Part shown: positions 5,947-9,496 of the stretch, piece after piece
Position numbering within the stretch: the first letter of the stretch is position 1
Layout: each line of letters opens with the position of its first letter
Assembly: GCA_934462945.1 (NCBI GenBank)
Contig: CAKSJF010000082.1
Location: 1 to 9,496, forward strand
Source of the DNA: an uncultured Clostridia bacterium
GTDB taxonomy: Bacteria; Bacillota; Clostridia; UBA1381
Direction of reading: 5' to 3'
DNA length: 9,496 nucleotides
The notes under the pieces: model-generated
Databases searched by the model: none
Told to the model about the DNA's origin: nothing
What the model saw: the letters and a program-made list of their open reading frames with translations, nothing else
Made by a program: the position numbers and the translations under genes

Positions 5947-6807
5947 ATGGATCTTTGTTTCTACGAGCAGCAGCTGCACAATATGTTAAACGATTTTTAT
6001 GTGCTGACCGGAATTTCCACCAGCATTTACAATCTGGAACAGGAGGTTACCTATTGCACCGCCGATTTTCCGCAGTACTGTCAAACAGTGCGACAGTTTC
6101 AGCAATGCTTTAAGCTGAACGAGGACGCATGCCGGGAGGCTGCAAGGTGCGGTCATGCTGTTTCCTACTGCTGCCCTGCCGGTCTTTGCGAAACGGTTCT
6201 TCCGATCTTTTTCGGGCCTGTACTGGCAGGATATTTTGTATTCGGGCAATGCGTAGACCGTGAGGAAATTTATGCTGACCGGAATGTGATGGAGGAATTT
6301 TGCAGAAAACATCAATTAGATGTTCAGAAAATGGCTGAAAAACGTGCGCAGCTCCCGATATTAGATACGCAGAAACGAAACGCTATGATCCGGTTTGCAG
6401 ACATTATGATCCATACCATGCTGGAGCATAACATGATCCTGCCGCGCGAGGACGACCGCCGCGCCGCCGTGATCCGTTATCTGGACGAAAACTATCAGAA
6501 ACCGCTGACCGTTCAGGAGTTATGCCGCGTCTTTTTCATTTCGCGCTCTGATCTGTATAAGCTTTTTTCCAATGCCGGTCTGACACCGCATGAATATCTC
6601 GGAAAATTACGCATGGAAAAAGCGAAGCAGCTTTTAGAAACCACTTCGCTTTCTTTAACCGAAATTGCCGAACAAGTCGGAATCGGCAATTATAATTATT
6701 TCATCCGGGCATTCCGCAGAACCTACCAGACGTCACCCGGGAAATACCGCAGAGGACATTCCTTAGGAGAAGAATTTTCCGATATATCCCTGCACAAAGA
6801 TAAATAA
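5947..6807 (+). CDS. AraC-family transcriptional regulator with PocR ligand-binding domain
   Basis: This 286-residue DNA-binding regulator has an N-terminal PocR-type sensory domain (about 8-165), with LNDFYVLTGIS, a cluster of cysteines (Cys45, 54, 62, 68, 75, 76, 81), SYCCPAGLCETVLPI and GPVLAGYFVFGQ. The C-terminal AraC domain (about 170-268) has two helix-turn-helix units: LTVQELCRVFFISRSDLYKLF (187-207) and LTEIAEQVGIGNYNYFIRAF (237-256). The family's PGKYR ending is seen at 264-268. ATG 5947 is chosen because GGGAGGG lies just upstream; the longer frame from TTG 5896 would read through the -35 box of its own promoter. It is divergent from the GH36/isomerase operon, which it most likely controls in response to a small sugar-type ligand. 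Its last 45 bp overlap the transporter gene on the other strand. Confidence 0.9.
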   Translation: MDLCFYEQQLHNMLNDFYVLTGISTSIYNLEQEVTYCTADFPQYCQTVRQFQQCFKLNEDACREAARCGHAVSYCCPAGLCETVLPIFFGPVLAGYFVFGQCVDREEIYADRNVMEEFCRKHQLDVQKMAEKRAQLPILDTQKRNAMIRFADIMIHTMLEHNMILPREDDRRAAVIRYLDENYQKPLTVQELCRVFFISRSDLYKLFSNAGLTPHEYLGKLRMEKAKQLLETTSLSLTEIAEQVGIGNYNYFIRAFRRTYQTSPGKYRRGHSLGEEFSDISLHKDK

Positions 6808-8136
6808 CACAATCAGCGGCAGGATATAGGTAACATAAACGCGAATCCATTTCGGGAATTTCATGCCCTCTCCCTCGTTTGCTTCTGCCAGGAAGTTGTT
6901 CCAGCCCCAGCCATACCGACTCACGCAAAACAGGAGATACACTAAAGATCCCAGCGGCAGCAGGTTATTGCTGACGATAAAATCCTCTAAATCCATCAGA
7001 TTCGATCCGGCGCCCAAAGGCTGGAATCCGCTCCAGACATTAAAGCCAAGCACGCACGGAATGGAAAGCACAATAATCAATACGATATTCACCAAAACGG
7101 CTTTCTTTCTCGGCCAGTTCCAGAGATCAATTGCATAGGAGATAATATTCTCGAACACCGCAATAATGGTAGACATTGCCGCAAAGGACATGAATACAAA
7201 GAAAAGCGCACCCCAGATTCTTCCGCCCGGCATTTCATTAAAGATATTCGGCAGTGTGACAAAGACCAGCTTCGGACCGCTGTCCGGGTTTACCCCAAAT
7301 GCAAAGCATGCCGGGAAAATAATCAGACCGGACATTAAGGCAACAAAGGTGTCCAAAGCTAATATGCTGACCGATTCGCCCGTCAGAGAGCGATCCTTGG
7401 AAATATAGCTTCCGAAAATCGCCATTGATCCGATTCCGATACTAAGCGTGAAGAATGACTGCCCCATCGCTGCAAAAATGGTTTCAAACAGTCCGTTTTC
7501 TGTCATCTTTGAAAAATCCGGTTTTAAGTAAAATTCCAGTCCGGCAGACGCGCCCGGCAGGGTAACTGCCCGGATCACCAAAACAATCATCACCGCCAAC
7601 AGGCTGGTCATCATGATTTTTGTGATCTTCTCTACTCCCTTTTGCAGTCCCATAGAGCAAATGCCAAAGCTTAATAACACCACAACGATCATCCAGAAGG
7701 TCATCTCGCCCGGATTCGCCGTCATATTTCCAAAGACCGCCTCAATCTCTCCGGCAGACGCCCCGGCAAACACGCCGCGCGCCATCTTGAAGAAGTACGC
7801 CAGCATCCAGCCGCCGATCGTGGTGTAAAACATCATCAGCATGTAATTTCCCAGCATGGCAAAGTAACCGTACCAATGCCATTTCGTTCCCTTCGGTTCT
7901 AACACCCGGAACGAGCTTGCCGCGCTTTTCTGGCTGGCACGTCCCACTGAAAACTCCATAACCATAATCGGCAGACCCAAAAGGATCAGGAAAAACAGAT
8001 ACACTAAAACAAATGCTGCGCCGCCGTAAACACCCGTGATATACGGAAACCGCCACACATTTCCCAAACCGATTGCACATCCGGCTGAAATCAGAATAAA
8101 TCCCAGTCTGGATGAAAATTTTTCTCTCTCCTGCAT
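6763..8136 (-). CDS. Sodium-dependent transporter, neurotransmitter:sodium symporter (SNF/SLC6) family
   Basis: This 457-residue inner-membrane symporter has about 11-12 hydrophobic segments, the length typical of bacterial NSS proteins such as MhsT and LeuT. TM1 carries the family signature SAGCAIGLGNVWRFPY (17-32), whose unwound GLGN segment binds substrate and sodium. The TM6 region has GQSFFTLSIGIGSM (225-238), and TM8 has SFAAMSTIIAVFE (317-329), whose small hydroxyl residues correspond to the second sodium site. Bacterial members mostly import amino acids; the substrate here cannot be told from sequence. ATG 8136 is preceded by AAGGGGGAG. The gene has its own strong promoter and a structured leader. 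Its 3' end overlaps the convergent AraC gene by 45 bp, and no terminator is visible between them. Confidence 0.93.
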   Translation of the reverse strand: MQEREKFSSRLGFILISAGCAIGLGNVWRFPYITGVYGGAAFVLVYLFFLILLGLPIMVMEFSVGRASQKSAASSFRVLEPKGTKWHWYGYFAMLGNYMLMMFYTTIGGWMLAYFFKMARGVFAGASAGEIEAVFGNMTANPGEMTFWMIVVVLLSFGICSMGLQKGVEKITKIMMTSLLAVMIVLVIRAVTLPGASAGLEFYLKPDFSKMTENGLFETIFAAMGQSFFTLSIGIGSMAIFGSYISKDRSLTGESVSILALDTFVALMSGLIIFPACFAFGVNPDSGPKLVFVTLPNIFNEMPGGRIWGALFFVFMSFAAMSTIIAVFENIISYAIDLWNWPRKKAVLVNIVLIIVLSIPCVLGFNVWSGFQPLGAGSNLMDLEDFIVSNNLLPLGSLVYLLFCVSRYGWGWNNFLAEANEGEGMKFPKWIRVYVTYILPLIVLFIFVQGYIGKFFS

Positions 8137-8145
8137 ATAATATGC
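8133..8145 (-). promoter_or_regulatory. Palindrome covering the transporter start codon
   Basis: GCATAT-A-ATATGC is a perfect 6-bp inverted repeat around one base. It includes the start ATG and abuts the GGGGGAG ribosome binding site. In RNA the single-base loop makes a full hairpin impossible without opening inner pairs, so its effect on initiation is uncertain. Confidence 0.3.
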
Positions 8146-8163
8146 TCCCCCTTTTTTCTTTCC

Positions 8164-8208
8164 GGAATGCAGAATAATTTCGTCTCAAGCACAAAATTCT
8201 CTGATTCC
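8164..8208 (-). promoter_or_regulatory. Leader hairpin of the transporter mRNA
   Basis: In the minus-strand leader, GGAAT at the 5' side pairs with ATTCC at the 3' side. The stem continues through CAGAG/TTCTG and AATTT/AAATT, giving about 15 bp with small bulges around a ~13-base loop. It lies between the promoter and the ribosome binding site. No U-run follows, so it is not a terminator. It may stabilise the mRNA or be part of a regulatory leader; I recognise no named riboswitch. Confidence 0.4.
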
Positions 8209-8237
8209 TGTATAATTTTTTGGTACATATGCTATAT

Positions 8238-8266
8238 ATTTTACCTTAAATCGCTTCATTTGTCAA
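8238..8266 (-). promoter_or_regulatory. Strong sigma-A promoter of the transporter gene
   Basis: On the minus strand TTGACA (8261-8266) is perfect and TAAAAT (8238-8243) is 5/6, with a 17-bp spacer. Transcription would start near 8230 and give a leader of about 95 nt. An inverted repeat TTTGTCA/TGACAAA (8260-8266 and 8286-8292) overlaps the -35 and could be an operator. The 173-bp gap between transporter and HD gene holds nothing else that I can identify. Confidence 0.75.
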
Positions 8267-8309
8267 TCATTTTTTAAAAATAAAATGACAAACAAAAGGG
8301 GGCGGCATT

Positions 8310-8807
8310 TTAAATGTTCTGCCGTAAATAAATAGAGTCCAATAAACGCGTTCCGGCAGAAGTCTTAAAGATGTTTTCCCGGGCGCTTTCTATGGCAGAG
8401 GGCGCAAATCCGCTCTCATCCGCATTCACAAGAAAGTCTGCCTCCAGCAAAATCTGATAATCCGGTCCGTCTACATTGGTGTAGGTGTGATGATGGGCGG
8501 CAAGCCACGATATCCTCTCTATGTCCTGCCCGGATACCGGCAGCTCCGAGAAAAACTCCTGCACCAGCGGCGGACTTTCCAGCTCCTGATTTTTTCCGTT
8601 TGTGTTTCCGTATTTTTCTCTGCACAAAGGACAGGAAATATCGTGAACCACCGCGGCAAGTTCACGCGTTTTAAGAGTTTTGCCGTCAAGCCCCTCTTCT
8701 TCCCCGATTGTTTTCGCATACGCCCAGACTTTAAGGAAATGGTCAATATCGTGGATATTCCCTTTATAAAATTCAATCATTTTTTCAACAGCCAAAGCAA
8801 CAGTCAC
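8310..8807 (-). CDS. HD-domain phosphohydrolase-like protein
   Basis: This 165-residue cytoplasmic protein has the metal-binding pattern of HD hydrolases: His23 (DIDHFLKVW), His55-Asp56 (AAVVHDIS), the His105-107 cluster (WLAAHHHTY) and Asp124 (LEADFLVNAD). The superfamily hydrolyses phosphate esters of nucleotides or related metabolites; the substrate of this subgroup is not evident. A CPLC stretch (59-62) follows the HD motif. The start is GTG 8807, supported by GAGGT six bases upstream, a site that overlaps the TGA stop of ogt. The 9-bp gap and shared site indicate an ogt-HD operon with coupled translation. Whether it functions with DNA or nucleotide repair is only a guess from its neighbour. 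Confidence 0.88.
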   Translation of the reverse strand: MTVALAVEKMIEFYKGNIHDIDHFLKVWAYAKTIGEEEGLDGKTLKTRELAAVVHDISCPLCREKYGNTNGKNQELESPPLVQEFFSELPVSGQDIERISWLAAHHHTYTNVDGPDYQILLEADFLVNADESGFAPSAIESARENIFKTSAGTRLLDSIYLRQNI

Positions 8808-8816
8808 AATTTAACC

Positions 8817-9338
8817 TCATAAAGCTATTCCCTTTTTGGGGATGAAAAATCCGCTCATATCACATTTTTCCAATTTAAGCAATTTAATTTTCTTATCAAT
8901 CCCGCCGGCATAGCCCGTAAGACTTCCGTTCGTTCCGACAACGCGGTGACACGGAATAATTATCGAGATTTCGTTGTGTCCGACCGCTCCGCCGACCGCC
9001 TGTGCAGACATTTTTCCGTTCGGCTGCAATTTCCGGGCAAGGACTCCGTAAGTCACGGTCTTCCCGTAAGGGATTTCGGTCAAAAGTGCCCACACCGCTT
9101 TCTGAAAATCCGAACCTTCGGGATTAAGGGGCGGAGTAAAATCGGGTTCTTGCCCGGAAAAATAGATATCGAGCCACTTTTTTGTTTCAAGAAGAACGGG
9201 CGTTTCCTTTTCCTCGCAATTTTCGGGAAGAGTACGGGCAAAATATTTCTGACCGTCAAACCATAGACCGGTAAGCCCGTTGTCATCCGCAGCGATAAGA
9301 ATTCCGCCGAGCGGCGACTTATAATGAAGAATATTCAT
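8817..9338 (-). CDS. ogt: Methylated-DNA--[protein]-cysteine S-methyltransferase
   Basis: This 173-residue suicide repair protein transfers alkyl groups from O6-alkylguanine in DNA to its own cysteine. The active-site motif IIIPCHRVVG (127-135, Cys130) is complete. It is preceded by the helix-turn-helix recognition region (SDFQKAVWALLTEIPYGKTVTYG, about 76-98), with AVGGAVGHN (114-122) supplying the conserved asparagine turn. The N-terminal ribonuclease H-like domain (about 1-70) is normal, so the protein is a full-length Ogt type without an Ada domain. ATG 9338 has GGAG at suitable spacing. It is the first gene after the tRNA terminator and precedes the HD gene by 9 bp. I see no clear promoter in the short gap before it. 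Confidence 0.95.
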   Translation of the reverse strand: MNILHYKSPLGGILIAADDNGLTGLWFDGQKYFARTLPENCEEKETPVLLETKKWLDIYFSGQEPDFTPPLNPEGSDFQKAVWALLTEIPYGKTVTYGVLARKLQPNGKMSAQAVGGAVGHNEISIIIPCHRVVGTNGSLTGYAGGIDKKIKLLKLEKCDMSGFFIPKKGIAL

Positions 9339-9385
9339 ATATTTTCTCCGAAAATCAACAATTTTTTAGTGAAGAGTGAAAAAGT

Positions 9386-9423
9386 AAAAATCGGCAGGTA
9401 TCAAAAGATACTTGCCGATTTTT
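9386..9423 (-). terminator. Terminator of the tRNA-Lys transcript
   Basis: Arms at 9386-9402 and 9407-9423 pair over 17 bp with one G-U, around a 4-base loop. On the minus strand the stem ends in ATTTTT followed by another T5 stretch. The upstream arm begins at the final A of the encoded CCA of the tRNA. Confidence 0.9.
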
Positions 9424-9496
9424 GGTGCACCATCAGGGATTCGAACCCGGGACCCACTGATTAAGAGTCAGTTGCTCTACCAACTGAGCTAATGGT
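9423..9496 (-). tRNA. tRNA-Lys (anticodon CTT), first two bases beyond the window edge
   Basis: The minus strand shows the D arm (GCTCAGTTGGTAGAGC), the anticodon stem ACTGA/TCAGT with loop CTCTTAA giving anticodon CTT, and the T loop TTCGAAT. The 3' acceptor strand ATGGTGC is followed by discriminator A and an encoded CCA (9423-9425). The 5' acceptor strand should be GCACCAT; only ACCAT is inside the window. The T stem reads CCGGG/CCCTG, leaving a C-U mismatch in its second pair. Confidence 0.93.

Noticed and set aside
1..9496. CRISPR array or tandem repeats
   Set aside because: No regularly spaced direct repeats were seen anywhere in the window.
9423..9496. tRNA 3' end as an integration site for a second island
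   Set aside because: No integrase gene or direct repeat of the tRNA end is visible, and the adjacent ogt and HD genes look like ordinary chromosomal genes.

Overview
The window looks like chromosomal DNA from an endospore-forming Clostridia (Lachnospiraceae/Oscillospirales-like Firmicute). The signs are strong AGGAGG-type ribosome binding sites, a sporulation gene (spoIVA), a Clostridia-type large serine recombinase, and a gut-anaerobe style alpha-galactosidase locus. The genus cannot be fixed from the sequence alone.

Region 1 (1 to about 2131) is the right end of an integrated mobile element whose left end lies outside the window. It holds a G+C-rich block that ends at a hairpin, a promoter with an operator-like palindrome, a small ORF with a Spo0E-like signature, and a large serine recombinase. 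The recombinase reading frame does not stop at the element boundary. It runs in frame into about 84 codons that are unmistakably the C-terminus of SpoIVA, the ATPase that forms the basement layer of the spore coat. The element therefore sits inside spoIVA, in the manner of the skin element in sigK and other sporulation-gene intervening elements. This is the most interesting object in the window.

Region 2 (2374-3103) resumes host chromosome with a lipoprotein of the DUF4163/DUF3298 (RsiV/PdaC-like) type. It begins inside the last codons of spoIVA and ends in a near-perfect bidirectional terminator whose stem contains the stop codons of both convergent genes.

Region 3 (3096-6807) is a carbohydrate locus. 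A GH36 alpha-galactosidase-like enzyme and a sugar phosphate isomerase/epimerase-like TIM barrel form a tight two-gene minus-strand operon. A PocR-domain AraC regulator is transcribed divergently. The shared intergenic region carries a consensus promoter for the regulator, a weak -35 for the operon, and a perfect 10-bp inverted repeat that is a likely operator.

Region 4 (6763-9496) is all minus strand: a tRNA-Lys(CTT) with its terminator, then ogt (O6-alkylguanine-DNA alkyltransferase) and an HD-domain hydrolase as a pair. Next comes a sodium:neurotransmitter-symporter family transporter with its own promoter and a structured leader. The 3' end of the transporter overlaps the 3' end of the AraC gene on the opposite strand by 45 bp.
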